A DNA stretch of 64,000 nt from Flaccisagitta enflata (GCA_965153355.1 OZ231126.1:67332001-67396000), one strand, 5' to 3'. Positions 41,763-55,112 are shown, numbered from the stretch's first letter. Program-made: numbers and translations. The notes: a model not told the origin generated them from the letters alone.

Positions 41763-41989
41763 CCTCGTTGATTACCACTCGCCTCTTAAAAAATTACCGC
41801 GCTCACTCGACAGAGATCATCCTAAAAAAGAAAAAAGCTCTTTCGTTTACTGCGACAAATTTCACCGCTTCCCTCCGTTCACACAAAATTTCATCCTCGT
41901 CATCAAAATCCTTATTCCATCTCAACGCCAACAACAATAAAGCCCCCGTTACCTTCAACTTTATCCTCAGCCTCATCACATGGACTGCT

Positions 41990-42285
41990 CCCGTCCATCG
42001 TCTTCCCGTCTATCATCTTCCCGTCTGTCATCTTCCCGTCTGTTATCTTCCCGTCTGTCATCTTCCCGTCTGTCATCTTCCCGTCTGTCATCTTCCCGTC
42101 TGTATTCTACCCGTCTGTCATCTCCCCGTCTGTCATCTTCCCGTCTGTCATTTTCTCGTCTATCATCTTCCCGTCTGTCATCTTCCCGTCTGTCATCTTC
42201 CCGTCTGTCATCTTCCCGTCTGTCATCTTCCCGTCTGTCATACTCCCGTCTGTCATACTCCCATCTCTCATCTTCTCTTTTTCGA
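41990..42285 (+). repeat. 15-bp minisatellite (~19 units)
   Basis: CATCTTCCCGTCTGT repeated with few substitutions. All three frames are open, giving repeated Ser-Arg-Leu or Val-Cys-His-Leu-Pro peptides. I do not treat these as genes. Confidence 0.93.
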
Positions 42286-42389
42286 CTTGTTATTTTGACT
42301 AAGCGCCAATAATCAAACTCGCGTAATATTCACCAGCATCATCACATCCCCCCCTTAATTCGGTTCACGACAAGAAAAAGAAATCCCTT

Positions 42390-42578
42390 GTTTTGCCACT
42401 ACTGACGTCGATGCCGTCAATCTCGCCTCTTCTGTATTTCACTTCTCATTCTCCCTCACGTCCCTAGCATCTGTTCCCACAGACTATTCTGATTAAAAAA
42501 AAAACATTACTCTATGTTGGAGGCATCCCCGGCTCTTAGTCGGGGTAATCTCTTGCGTATCTCCATCGTCTGAATCTT

Positions 42579-42670
<92 letters not shown>

Positions 42671-43230
42671 GATTCCAACCTGCCTTTATTAACACGGAAA
42701 TCTTAAAGGGAAACCTTTCTCGCTGACTGCGACACATCCACCATCTTTTCGCTCAAAAGAATTTCTAACCTTCATCAATATTCTCCATATCATATCAAAA
42801 TTTCACCCTCGTCATTAAAATGCCCCCGTTTCACGTCAACGTCAACAATAATGCGTCAACTTTATCGCTCGGCTCTATCCCATGGACTATTCATCAACAT
42901 CGTTCACTTTCTGTTCGACCTCGCCATCATCATTCCCGCCATCTACACACATCCCCCCTCAATCTCGCTTTCTTTCATCTCTTGTCACCCGTCCTCATCA
43001 TGCACGTCCTAGTTCTGTTTTCTATCCTGGACTCTATCGTCAACTCCTATGGACTACTTATCAATCTCGCCTCCATCATTTTCGCCCATTCACGTTTCCT
43101 TTCCATTCTCATCTTAATCATTCCGCCATTCCCCTGCCACTCAGTATCATCATTTTACGTTGGAGGCATCTCCGGCGCTCAGTCGGAGTCATCTCCTACA
43201 TATCTCCATCGCCAAAATCTCTCTCTCTCT
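42390..43230 (+). repeat. Reiterated non-coding blocks in LTR element
   Basis: GTTGGAGGCATC-CCGGC-CTCAGTCGG...CTCCATCG occurs at about 42517 and 43158, each before a CT tract (42583-42666; 43221-43337). CCCCCGTTNNACGTCAAC...CATGGACT blocks occur at about 41945 and 42825. The 3' half therefore consists of diverged tandem copies of roughly 0.6-0.9 kb. Confidence 0.75.
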
Positions 43231-43480
43231 CTCTCGCTCTCGCTCTCGCTCTCGCTCTCACTCTCGCTCTCCCTCTTGCTCTCACTCTTGCTCTCCCTCT
43301 CACTCTCTCGCTCTCTCGCTCTCGCCCTCTCTCTCGTTATCATATCTCATATCCTCTCATATCATATCGTATCATGCCAGGGATGAGTGCCGTCGCCATT
43401 GGCAGACCCGGGAGATTCTGGGGATGCTACGGCGGCAAATGGCAAAACAGATGCCCTGGATCCCTCTCTCGTTCTTTCTC

Positions 43481-43559
<79 letters not shown>
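43481..43559 (+). repeat. (CT)n tract in LTR element
   Basis: Pure CT followed by GAAGAAGAAGAAG. Confidence 0.95.
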
Positions 43560-43562
<3 letters not shown>

Positions 43563-43794
43563 GAAGAAGAAGCAACCAACAAAGATGTAGTCCTCGTCCA
43601 ATCCTCGTCATCCTCCTATCCTCGTCATCCGTCCCTTCCTCATCCTCGTACAACGCCGGCGAATGAGCGTCAGCTGCAAGTGGCCTCCTGACGCCCACGA
43701 CGTCAACACCGTTCTCGACATTTTCCCGTTGTCCATACTGACCATCTCGCGTTCCATCCAATTCATCCTCCTTCTCCCCCCGCTCCTCATCATG

Positions 43795-44405
43795 CCGCCA
43801 AGCCGGATCGGACGCCGGAATATCGGCGTGAATCCCGGCGAAAGTGGCGACGAATCTTTCCTTGTCTCGCTTCCTCTTCCCGTTCCATCTCATCACTATC
43901 CCCAAAGAAACTCGCTTCACTCTATCTCCTCGGAAATCCCGGAAAATTCGTCCTTCTGGCACTCGTATCAAAGACTCATCCTCTCTCCTCGTCTTCTAAA
44001 ACCTCGCAAAATTCGTTATTCTGGTGGTCGTTTCAAAGACTCGTCCCCAAAAAGAGGGGCCCATCGTGGAGGCGCCACCGGCTCCGGAAGAAAATCACGC
44101 CCCTACTAAGATGCATTCTGATAAGCTCAAGTTACGTTAATTTTGCTCTCCCTCATCGTCCTCATCATCATCAATTCCCCGACTCTCGACGACAGAGACG
44201 CGTAACGGATCGCGTCGTCAAGGTCGTGGACGAACGCCGCATCATCGGCGGAAGTCTGCGGCGAATGCGGCGACAAATCCGGACCTGTTATTCCCGCCAT
44301 CCTCCTCCCGCTCCTCATCAAACCGCCAAGCCAAGTCCGACGCCGGAATATCGGCGTGAATCTTGGCAAAAGCGGCGACAAACTTCTCTTTGACTCGCTT
44401 CGTCT
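43795..44405 (+). repeat. Internal tandem duplication in LTR element
   Basis: ACCGCCAAGCC-GATC-GACGCCGGAATATCGGCGTGAAT occurs near 43796 and 44322, both followed by GGCGACAAA/GAATC and TCTCGCTTCCTC/GACTCGCTTCGTC. A fragment resembling the LTR (TTATTCTGGTGGTCGTTTCA) is at 44012. Confidence 0.78.
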
Positions 44406-44660
44406 TCTCGTCTTACTGCACTCGTCTTAAAGACCCATCCTCCTCATCATCCTCATCCTTCTCCTCATCTTCTGTACATAGTCTAGCTTTTGGTTCCTTT
44501 GTGTTTTTTCTTTTGCTCATTGTCTATCCCCTCCCCCCAGTCCACATCCTCATAATTATCTCAGATTTTTTATCTCGCTTGCACAGTAGTCTTATTTTTC
44601 CCATAGTTCCCCCCCCCTTCAAGAAATCACTACATCCGCCATACTGGCAGATCCTGGGGC

Positions 44661-45366
44661 TGTTCGTAATTGCGCCGTATTTTGTTTTATCCTCTTATCC
44701 ATCTACAGAAAACCGCGCTAAACTTGTTATTCTGGTGGTCGTTCTAAAGATCATCCTCCTCATCATCCTCATCCTCTCTCCTCGATTTCCTCGTCCTCCT
44801 CATCCTCCCTCCTTGTCATCCTCGACTTCTCTCTTCCCAATGGACTTCTTCTTCCCAAAAGAAAACATTATCAGAATTCTTCGCCATCATTCAAGATCTA
44901 ATGACTCATTTTAAGATCATTTAGAGATCATTTAAAGATCATTTAAAGATTAAAAGACTCATTGCTTCGCCATTTCATTGCCTCATTGCATTTCTTCTTG
45001 TTATAAGATTTCTCTTTTCTACCCAGTGCGAGCGAGCAAGCTTCCATTTTTGTATCGTTTCTTTAAGACTTTAATATGGTTATTTCGCGCGTTTGCTGTC
45101 ATCCCCCCCTTCTGGAAATCATTCATCCTCGACTCCTCAGGTAGTGAGCCTGCTCAATGATGTGGACTGGCCCACTCTTTTCCTATCGGCTCAAGCTAAT
45201 CCTCCTTCCCCCCTCTCTCTTCTCTTTTGTCATTGTAGAACTTACAGATCCCTTCATTCTCCAATTCGCGTATTCGTTATAGCGGGATTCTTAAGACGGA
45301 GTTACCCAGCGATCATCAGGGCATCTAGCTAGCTAGTGAACTGTTCATACGTCACGGACTCGCACA
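44661..45366 (+). repeat. 3' LTR (706 bp)
   Basis: Partner of 38153-38858. Followed directly by GGAGG. Confidence 0.95.
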
Positions 45367-45371
45367 GGAGG

Positions 45372-45999
45372 CCAATATCTAAAGGAACCCCAAAAAGTAT
45401 CAAGAAAGAATCTAGGATTTTTTCGCTCGTACCTAGATCAGTATCTAGATAACGTTTTATTAAAGAAATCAATACGAATAATGATGGTTGTCAAAACAAA
45501 ACATTTGGGTGATATAGATAGACTGAATAATGTATAGGTGCTGCAAATTGAGCTCATAACTCTTTAAATCAACAATGCAAAGAGGATTTGAGAAAAGATT
45601 GCCCTAGAAAACTTATGGAGTTAAGTTGGCTTGTAACAGCAGGGATTATCTTGCACGTCATAGTTTCATAGCCATATGATTATTTTGCTCATAACCCCTA
45701 ATCTCTTCAACTCCCAATGAAAAAGTACATGAAGTATTTTGGCCTCAGCATTGCCTTTATTTTATAACAAAAAGTAAGGTAGGCGGCGCCCATAAGTAAA
45801 ATTAATCAAATAGCAAAAAAAATGTCACACCTTGATGTACAAAGCCAATCCCTACAGGTGCCACTAGATTTGGTACAATTAGAACTAAAAATAGAACTAG
45901 AAAGATTAGAAAGAATAGAGATATTTGGTAATGGCTATTTTCATTGACAAGGCTTTATACACTCCCCCCAGTTTGGGACAGGTGGGCTAAATATAGTAA
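45372..45999. other. Spacer
   Basis: AT-rich unique sequence, with no gene supported. AGTATC-CTAG phrases recall 48890-49015 but do not define a repeat. Confidence 0.45.
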
Positions 46000-46032
46000 C
46001 AAGGCCGGTTAAACGTCTACCCCAGTTGGGTG

Positions 46033-46969
<937 letters not shown>

Positions 46970-47065
46970 GTTGCGTGTGGGTGGGCAAAGCAGTGAAAGA
47001 AAAGGTCACCGGAGCATTTGGGCAGGAGGGGTTAGCTCAAAAAGCTCAAAAACGCGGAAAAATAA

Positions 47066-47491
47066 TAGTCGCAAAAGTGTTAGATGGTCAGTGGTACCCG
47101 ATGACCCTATGTGAGTTCATGTGGGTGTGAGGTGGTTAGAGGGGCTGCTCTTACTGCAGCTGGGATGTGAGCCTTCAGTCGGGGATGTGACCCTCGGGGC
47201 TGGGATTTAAGCCTCGAGGTTAGGATTTGAGCTTCGAGACTTGGGATTTGAGCCTCAAAACTGGGATTTGAGCCTCGAGACTAGGATTTGAGCCTTGAGT
47301 TTGGGATTTGAGCCTTGAGATTGGGATTAAAGCCTTGAGATTGGGATATGAGCCTCGAGATTGGGATTTGAGCCTCAAGACTGGGATTTGAGCCTCGAGA
47401 CCGGGTTTCATGGGGGGGGGGGGGGCTACACTGGAGAAGGAGGAGAAGAAGGAGAAATTTCCCCCTATGTGAAAGCATAGGTCATCGGCCC
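47066..47491 (+). mobile_element. HE2 copy with its 3' hairpin deleted
   Basis: 5' end TAGTCGCAAAAGTGTTAGAT after A5, GGTCAGTGGTACCCGATGAC, then a 20-bp array of GAGCCTCGAGACTGGGATTT type, and GAAAGCATAGGTCATCGGCCC. The usual continuation (hairpin plus GCTGCCC) is missing, as if deleted between two GCCC repeats. The HE1 sequence resumes at once. Confidence 0.82.
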
Positions 47492-47541
47492 AACCGATGG
47501 ATGGACAAACAATACAGGGTGGAGTTGCATAGCACGCAACT

Positions 47542-47944
47542 AAAAGACTGCTCACATTTTAAAGAAGTTTCCAACAAATAAACAGATGGACAAACAAACA
47601 GACCAATATAGCAAGTTCTAAAGTTGTGTGTCCGACACTATAAACATTGTTCATGATGCCATGAGAAATCTGGGGCCTCTTTAGGAAAACTATGAAGGCT
47701 ATGAAGGCTATGAAGGCTATGAAGGCTATGAAGGCTTAAGGAAAACTATGAAGGCAAAATACTTTCGAGGACACAGTTATCATTCATGATTTAGTAAGAG
47801 CATTTTGAATTGATTCAAAAACAATATTGGGTGCTTTGCCGGTAAGCAGGGGCAAAGGCAATATGACCTTTAAAAAAATTCTATGGCCAAATTTGCAACA
47901 TCCAAAAAATCAAGCAACTGCTTCACACAACATATGAACATTTA
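47542..47944. other. Spacer with 9-bp tandem
   Basis: GAAGGCTAT is repeated about six times at 47684-47735. A weak HE1-like remnant is at 47583-47640 (GACCAATATAGC...GTGTCCGACACT). No gene. Confidence 0.6.
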
Positions 47945-48500
47945 TATCAGGTACAGGACTCCAACTGATGACCAGAAGCTGAATGGTTTGTTATTATTTT
48001 TTAGTATTGTAGTATATTTTTTGGACATGTACAAAACTTTTTACCCCTCATGGTGACCTATCATCCCATGATATATCTTCTCTGAAGATGAAGGCTTTTT
48101 CCCTTTAATCATTAAGGATTTTTTAACCTTAACCATATGTAGTTCAAATTCACCAAAATCCCACCCCCCTAATTAGAATTAAGGGGCTCAACTAGGGAAA
48201 TGGACACTCTGGTTCTCTTTTTTCAATTAGGTTATCTCTAACCAAAATTTTGGGCTGAGTTGATGGTCCCGATCAATGCCAGAAGACAGCTCTAACATTA
48301 ACCCTTTCCCTAAAATTTTTACTAAAATCTTTTTTTAAAAATATATAAACATGTTTTTAAGCTAGGAAAATATGATACATTTAGTAAAAAGTATATGCCT
48401 AAGGAATTTTGATAGCGTTTCAAAAAACCATATTTTAGGTGTATATGTGTATGTAATGGAAGCTTACACTATATAAATGTCCATAATTTTTCCAAATTTT
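47945..48500 (+). repeat. Dispersed repeat, copy 1 (diverged pair with 49550)
   Basis: Shares CTCCAACTGATGACCAGAA, CATGGTGACCTATCATCCCA, TGATATATCTTC, CCCACCCCC and TCAATGCCAGAAG-CAGC with 49550-50090 in the same order and orientation, with many differences. Confidence 0.85.
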
Positions 48501-48588
48501 CTTCAGGTTCTATTTCCGTTTTGTTAATTGTATGAGATTTATATAGGATGAATTGTTGCACATGCCACATATGCTTAACCAAGTAAAA

Positions 48589-48793
48589 CAAGTGACGCAG
48601 GGTCACAAGATCGTTGCGGACGGTTGGGCAGGGGCATCCTACCCCCATCCATACCCCATGCCCCTCTTACATACATAAAGAACCATCTCTAACGCTCATT
48701 TTCGCACTTTTTGACACGTGTCCACGAACTGACGGACCGACCAACCAACTGACGGACGGACAAAGCCTCTCATAGAGTTGCGTATCCGCAACT
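48589..48793 (+). mobile_element. HE1 copy, complete
   Basis: A4-CAA, 5' hairpin GTGAC-GCAGG-GTCAC (48592-48606), left arm GTTGCGGAC, TTGGGCAGGGGCATCC, tandem GACGGACCGACC, 3' hairpin AGTTGCG-TATC-CGCAACT (48776-48793). Confidence 0.88.
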
Positions 48794-49160
48794 AAGATTT
48801 ATTTCTTAGCCCAAATTATGTCATTACCTAAAAGAAGTAGTTGAGCTTTTTTAAAAGAATATTTTAAAGCCACTATTTCAAGTATCCAGATTTGAGCTGG
48901 AGTATCTAAATTTTTATTCCCAAAAGTATCCAGATTAGTAGTCAGGATCCAGATGCCTTTCAGGTATCTAGGCACCCCTAAAAAGTATCCAGAACTGGAT
49001 CCTAAGTATTTAGTTTTGCGATCGAGCGGGCGTCCTTCCATCGGCAGCCGATTAAGCCAGGGATTCCCTCTCATATAGGCCTAAACATGGCTTTTGAACA
49101 AGGGTACCATAAAAGGCGAACGAACGTGGGCAAGATCACATTTAAAATGTCTTTGTTTTT

Positions 49161-49277
49161 AAGTGCAACAAAGCACCTCTATAACAGGCTCTGTCCTTTG
49201 GTCGGTCTGTCGGTTGGTCGGGTAACGCATTCGTTCGACAATCCACACGTCGCATCTTAATGGCCTACTTGGCCTTG
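49161..49277 (-). mobile_element. HE1 copy, GGTGC stem type
   Basis: 3' hairpin AAGTGC-AACAAA-GCACCT, tandem GGTCGGTCTGTCGG, left arm (plus form GTCGCATCTTAA), 5' hairpin GGCC-TACTT-GGCC, then TTGTTC. Close to 15959-16078, including the body phrase CGCATTCGTTCGAC. Confidence 0.85.
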
Positions 49278-49549
49278 TTCATAAATGGCCATCTCATGCC
49301 CCTTCAGGCTGTTTTTATGGGCAGTAGTGGCAGATAGGCGGTTTTTGTTTATGATGAATGGCATTATTGTTCATGTTTAAATGCGCGTTTTGACTCAATG
49401 ATTGGCCACAATCTTCGTACTTATACTCTTTTCCGTTTTCATGATAGAAACGTACATATTTTTAGTTTATTTTCTATCCAATGGAGGCACCTTTTGGTGG
49501 CCGCGCCTACACCTGAGTATTGGAGTTAAAGCGGCGAAACTCACTCTAG
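49278..49549. other. Spacer
   Basis: AT-rich sequence with no supportable feature. Confidence 0.4.
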
Positions 49550-50090
49550 GGTGTAGGTCTCCAACTGATGACCAGAAATTGGATATGTTAAAATATTCAA
49601 AGGAGAATTAAATTCTTTTCTAAATATGGCAAAGTACTTTATACCCCTTCATGGTGACCTATCATCCCATGATATATCTTCTTGAAGATGAATTCCTATT
49701 CCTCCAATCATTAAGATTTCCCTTTAACACAAAATAGTATAAATTGTCCATATTCCCACCCCCATAGTTTAATTGAAAGGAGGGGTAACAGCTAGGGAGT
49801 CGGATCCCCATAGTTCCTTTTTTCCAATTAGATTTAACCTTTGCTGAATTGACCATCCCTGTCAATGCCAGAAGTCAGCACTAACATTTATCCCTTAACC
49901 TAATAGCTATAATGAAAAATTATAATTGTTTGAGAGATAAGACAAAAGTCTTGTTTTTTGCATAAAAATTACTTATCCAAAGGTATTGAATTTCAGTAAC
50001 CACTAAATTTAGGTCGTACCTAAAATTGGATATGTAAGTATATGAGTGGAAGCATATACTATACAGAAATGAGTAGCTTTTGAATGTTTT
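49550..50090 (+). repeat. Dispersed repeat, copy 2
   Basis: See 47945-48500. It ends about 140 bases before the zinc-finger stop codon (downstream side of that gene). Confidence 0.85.
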
Positions 50091-50233
50091 ATTTTACTTT
50101 TATATGGTAAATTTATTTTTCAATAACATTTTCCTAAAGTTTTTTGTAAGATAGTTTTTGTTGCACATTTCATACATGCGTTAAGTGGAAGATGATCTGG
50201 TTCTTGCAATAGTCACATGTTTGCCTCTGATGG

Positions 50234-51593
50234 TCAGTGAATTTTTTCATGCTTTCGCAATTGAACCTTCGATTGATAGGCCTTATCGCATTTTTGACAC
50301 GCGAAAGTCTTTTCATCCGTGTGCATTCTGAGCATGTGATTCTTCAAGTTTACATTACTTGCAAGTGTTTTATTACATAAGTTGCATGTGAATGATTTGT
50401 CTAAGTGAGTTAGTTTATGTATACGCAGACCCGTCAAAGAGAAAAACCTCTTCAAACAAAGGTCGCATTCGAGAGCTACTTTTTCGTTTCCGACATTATG
50501 GATTTCATTAGGATTACTGTGGCGCCTCTGAAGGTGATATCGAAGTTCCGACGATTTGTAAAATGATTTTGCACAATGTTGACAACTGTGTGGTTTTTCA
50601 TTGAGGTGAACGCGAAGCACATGTGTCTTCAGCGTTGGCGTTGTGGGGAAGGAGATGTTACACACAGAGCATTCGAAAGTCTTTTCTTCTTTCTGATGAG
50701 TTGACATGTGTTGCGTCAGGCCTTTGGATGAGGCAAATGTTTTCTCACAAACCTCACAGAAATAAGGCTTCTTACGCTGATGGACTGATCTCTCATGAAG
50801 TACCAATTTTTGTCTGCTGTGAAACTTGATCAAGCATTGTTCACATGAGTATGGCTTTATCACAAGATGTATGTGTCTCCTGTGAACTTTCAGACAATTA
50901 CGTGTGTGGAAACTTTTGTGGCATTCATCACATTGAAATTGCTTATCTGAAGAATTGTCATGAGTTTTTAAATGATACACCAAACCATCGCGATACCCGT
51001 ACGATTTTAGACAAACTTGACATTTAAAAGGCTTTTCTTTTCTGTGAACCGACCTTTCGTGATTTTTTTTAGCTTGTTTGTGATGAAATGATTTTTCACA
51101 ATGACAACATTTGAATTCCTTTTCTTCCTCAATACTGTGCTTCTTTTTATGCCTTTCTAGGTCAGCCATAAAGTAGGTCCGAAATCCACATGATGTGCAA
51201 GTAAAGCGTTTTTCCCTCAAATGGACTGTTTTAACATGAGTTTGCATGTTTACCTCTTGTGCAAATGTTTTCCCACAAGTTTCGCATGTAAACGGCTTTT
51301 CATCACTGTGGGCATTTTTTTCATGGACTTTCAATTTCGTTTCATTGGAAAAAGACTTATCACATTGGTCACACATTTCGAACATGTACACCCACGGACG
51401 ACTTCTGCGCGAATGTTTTTCCGCATTGTTCACAAGCGAATCGCTCAGCACCGGAATGTTTTCTAATGTGTTCTTTAAGGCCGTTCGGCGACGTGTATGT
51501 TTTCGTGCACAAATTACATGCGTATAACTTTTTCTTGGTATCGAGATCGATTTTTGCTGGAGCTTCATGCATTAATTGTACGAGGGAATCCAT
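50234..51593 (-). pseudogene. C2H2 zinc-finger protein, ~15 fingers, one frameshift
   Basis: Putative nuclear DNA-binding protein. Reading minus from ATG 51593 (an in-frame stop lies 13 codons upstream): a short leader MDSLVQLMHE, then two fingers, YACNLC...H...H and FACEQCGKTF...VHVRNV, where the frame ends in TGA near 51369. Shifted reading continues through 13 more CX2CX12HX3-5H fingers to the stop at 50234, with TGEKP-type linkers in divergent forms (DEKPF, LREKRF, RKEKPF, LNEKPH). Fingers 4-15 keep their Cys/His ligands. No KRAB, BTB or ZAD domain is seen, and no introns. A second break may follow: after the stop another frame has TCDYC. The frameshift could be an assembly error, in which case the gene is intact. 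DNA target unknown. Confidence 0.88.
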
Positions 51594-52195
<602 letters not shown>

Positions 52196-52198
52196 TGG

Positions 52199-52346
52199 AC
52201 AAAGAAACAAAGAAACTAAGGAAAAAAAACAAAGAAACAAAGAAACTAAAAAACAAAGAAACAAAGAAACAAAGAAACAAAGAAACAAAGAAACAAAGAA
52301 ACAAAGAAACAAAGAAACAAAGAAACAAAGAAACAAAGAAACAAAC
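52199..52346 (+). repeat. 8-bp (AAAGAAAC)n array
   Basis: About 17 units, immediately after the AG array. Confidence 0.93.
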
Positions 52347-52424
52347 ATGGCTACAGTCGGAGACACAGGAAGAAGCTTATACAGTGGATACCCGCTGGAT
52401 ATGCATCTACCTCTAGACCATTTT

Positions 52425-52480
52425 GGCAGGAGCAGGCGACCAACCGACGGATGGACAGACGGACAAAGCAATAATGGCAA
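52425..52480 (+). mobile_element. HE1 fragment
   Basis: GGCAGGAGCAGGCGACCAAC, then CGACGGATGGACAGACGGAC and AAAGC. Both ends are lost. Confidence 0.5.
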
Positions 52481-52739
52481 TGAATACATAATAATCCATG
52501 GGCAGTAGAAAATATTCAACGGGCCGTTCATGCGACAGGGAACCATTTCACTGCACGCTACCGGGGAGGCTTTCATAGGTCAAGAAAAATGCATGGTCAT
52601 GAGTCTCATGACACTGACTGGTTTGGGCTTAAGGAAAGTTTCTTAAATCAACACAATGTTTAACATTTTCTATGTTTTGCTAGATAAGTTGAGTGGTCGA
52701 TGCCCATCTATAATTCTTGTGGAAGAATCGTATTCCTTG

Positions 52740-52928
52740 AAAAATTTCCACTCATTTGATAGGTCACACTATATGTTTTGATCAAGAAACAAAAAGTTCA
52801 ATTTTGTGTTGCATCACTGTTGGTTGTTATATTAGTAATGTTGTTATCATATGTTGAAAGAAAATTTGTTTTTTTCTATTTTTGTATAGAACTATATAGT
52901 GCGACCTATCAAACGATCGGAAATTTCG
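52740..52928. mobile_element. Short TIR element (MITE)
   Basis: AAATTTCCACTCATTTGATAGG then TCACACTATAT pairs with ATATAGTGCGACCTATCAAACG then ATCGGAAATTT. The TIR is about 33 bp, without coding capacity. The same TIR type bounds 60767-61554. Confidence 0.8.
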
Positions 52929-53618
<690 letters not shown>

Positions 53619-53747
53619 AAATCCAGCCCAACGACATAATCGAGTTAATCTATCCAATACAGAGTGAGTCGTGAGTTGGTTATTCATTACGATCTATTCC
53701 AGTGAGGTCTACTTAGATTGACAACAGAGAATCTAACTCGGCAAGAA

Positions 53748-53749
<2 letters not shown>

Positions 53750-53827
<78 letters not shown>

Positions 53828-53861
53828 CGTGCGTGCGTGTGTGTGTGTGTGTGTGTGTGTT
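53750..53861 (+). repeat. (GT)n with GCGT interruption
   Basis: GT array with GCGTGCGTGCGT near 53823-53838. Confidence 0.96.
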
Positions 53862-53937
53862 TCTTAGAGGAATTCGTATTCGTTATGACCATTTCTCGTT
53901 GTTTCATTCTTTCCAAATGGATCTGTAAAAGAAGGCG

Positions 53938-54108
53938 AACACGTAACTCTATGAGAGGCTTTGCCCGTCTGTCGGTCCTTTGTTCCGTCTGTCATTTTGT
54001 CGGTCAGCTTTTTGTGTGAGTTTGTGTATATGGCATAAGGTCAGGATGGGGGTTGGACGCCCCTGCCCACCCGTCCGCAATGATATTGTGACCCCACGTA
54101 ACTTGTCT
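53938..54108 (-). mobile_element. HE1 copy
   Basis: Minus strand: ACAAGTTACGTGGGGTCAC, left arm TTGCGGACGGGTGGGCAGGG, GCGTCCAACCCCC. Tandem ACCGACAAAATGACAGACGG, CTCATAGAGTTACGTGTTC at the 3' end with the terminal stem degraded. Confidence 0.72.
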
Positions 54109-54189
54109 TTTTCGCAGCGAAATTGAGAGATGAAACATCTCCTACAATATTAGAAGGGGAAGCCGATGTAACGATGTTCCTTTTCAGAC

Positions 54190-54640
54190 AGCGGTCACAG
54201 AGAGGCCGATGATCTCTGATTCCCCATGAGACAATCCATTTTTTGTTTCTTTGTCTTTCCGTTCCTCATCCTCCATCTGAGACTATGAATTAAGAAGGGT
54301 CACACTGCCCCAAATCAGGCCTCCAGAGCTTTAGGCCTCTTAAGATCCCAAATCAGGCCTAGAAAAGGTCTTATTTCTCATATCTTATCATGTGTTATAG
54401 CTAAAGGCTGTGAATCAACTTTCTCAGTTATTAAATCAGCCTTCTCAGGCCACAATTCAGCTTCCTTATCCCTCAAATCAGCCCTCTCAAAGCCCGTTCA
54501 GATCTCAAATCACATCTCAAATTCTCATATTCTCAAATTCTCAAATTCTCAAATTCGCAAATTCTCAAATTCTCAAATTCTCAAATTCTCAAATTCTCAA
54601 ATTTTCAAATTCTCAAATTCTCAGATCACATCTCAAATTC
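54190..54640 (+). mobile_element. Degenerate HE2-like element
   Basis: ACAGCGGTCACAGAGAGGCC then GATGATCTCTGATTCCCC resembles the HE2 left arm. The body has AAATCAGGCCT units and then a 9-bp CAAATTCTC array (54517-54620). No right arm was found. Confidence 0.5.
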
Positions 54641-54663
54641 CCTCTCATGGCAAATATATATAC

Positions 54664-54828
54664 AATCGAATCTTGCTCTAACGACTTAAAAGGATCAACT
54701 GATTTCTACTGTTGTAAGCGGAATTTTGTTTTTACCAGCAAAAGAAATTAAAGAAAACAAAAAGAAAGGACCATGAATTTGCATCAGTTTCAAACGCTGC
54801 TCGTAAATCCATTAGAGCAGGGTTCAAA
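54664..54828. mobile_element. Degenerate pogo/Tigger-like MITE
   Basis: CGAATCTTGCTCTAACGAC at the left and ATTAGAGCAGGGTTCAAACG at the right match the 13809-13985 element at reduced identity. Confidence 0.7.
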
Positions 54829-55112
54829 CGAATATACATTCGAGTTAACGTTTCCAAAAATGTCCCTGCCTGGAATGAAGGGTTGTTGGCCACTCTGGGG
54901 CTGCTGTCCCATCAACCCAAATACCTTCTACTATCTAGGAAATAAATATACGGACACTTGATTAAGGTTATAGCGGCTAAACTTCAATACCCCATGAAAA
55001 AAAGAATGTAGTTCAACAAACTATGACAAAAAATCTTCCATTCAAGACCAAGCAGAGCTTGGTGACTCAATCCGCTTTCAAACGACTGCGTTTTAAAGCA
55101 AAATAGTCATTT
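54829..55112. other. Spacer
   Basis: No supportable feature. Confidence 0.4.

Larger units (their letters stand above)
38148..45371 (+). mobile_element. BEL/Pao-type LTR retrotransposon, gag-only, with target duplication
   Basis: Complete element 38153-45366 flanked by the 5-bp duplication GGAGG (38148-38152 and 45367-45371). The two 706-bp LTRs differ at four positions by eye, so insertion is recent. Gag has the zinc-knuckle layout usual in BEL/Pao. There is no protease, reverse transcriptase, RNase H or integrase: 41460-44660 is occupied by minisatellites, CT tracts and reiterated non-coding blocks. It must depend on enzymes from another element. A TGG-starting sequence at 38884 (TGGCTCCTTCGGTG) could be a primer site but lies ~25 bases from the LTR. 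No clear polypurine tract was found. Confidence 0.93.

Noticed and set aside
41654-42312. Frames with regular Ser-Arg-Leu or Cys-His-Leu-Pro repeats
   Set aside because: The 15-bp minisatellite is open in every frame. No start context or domain.
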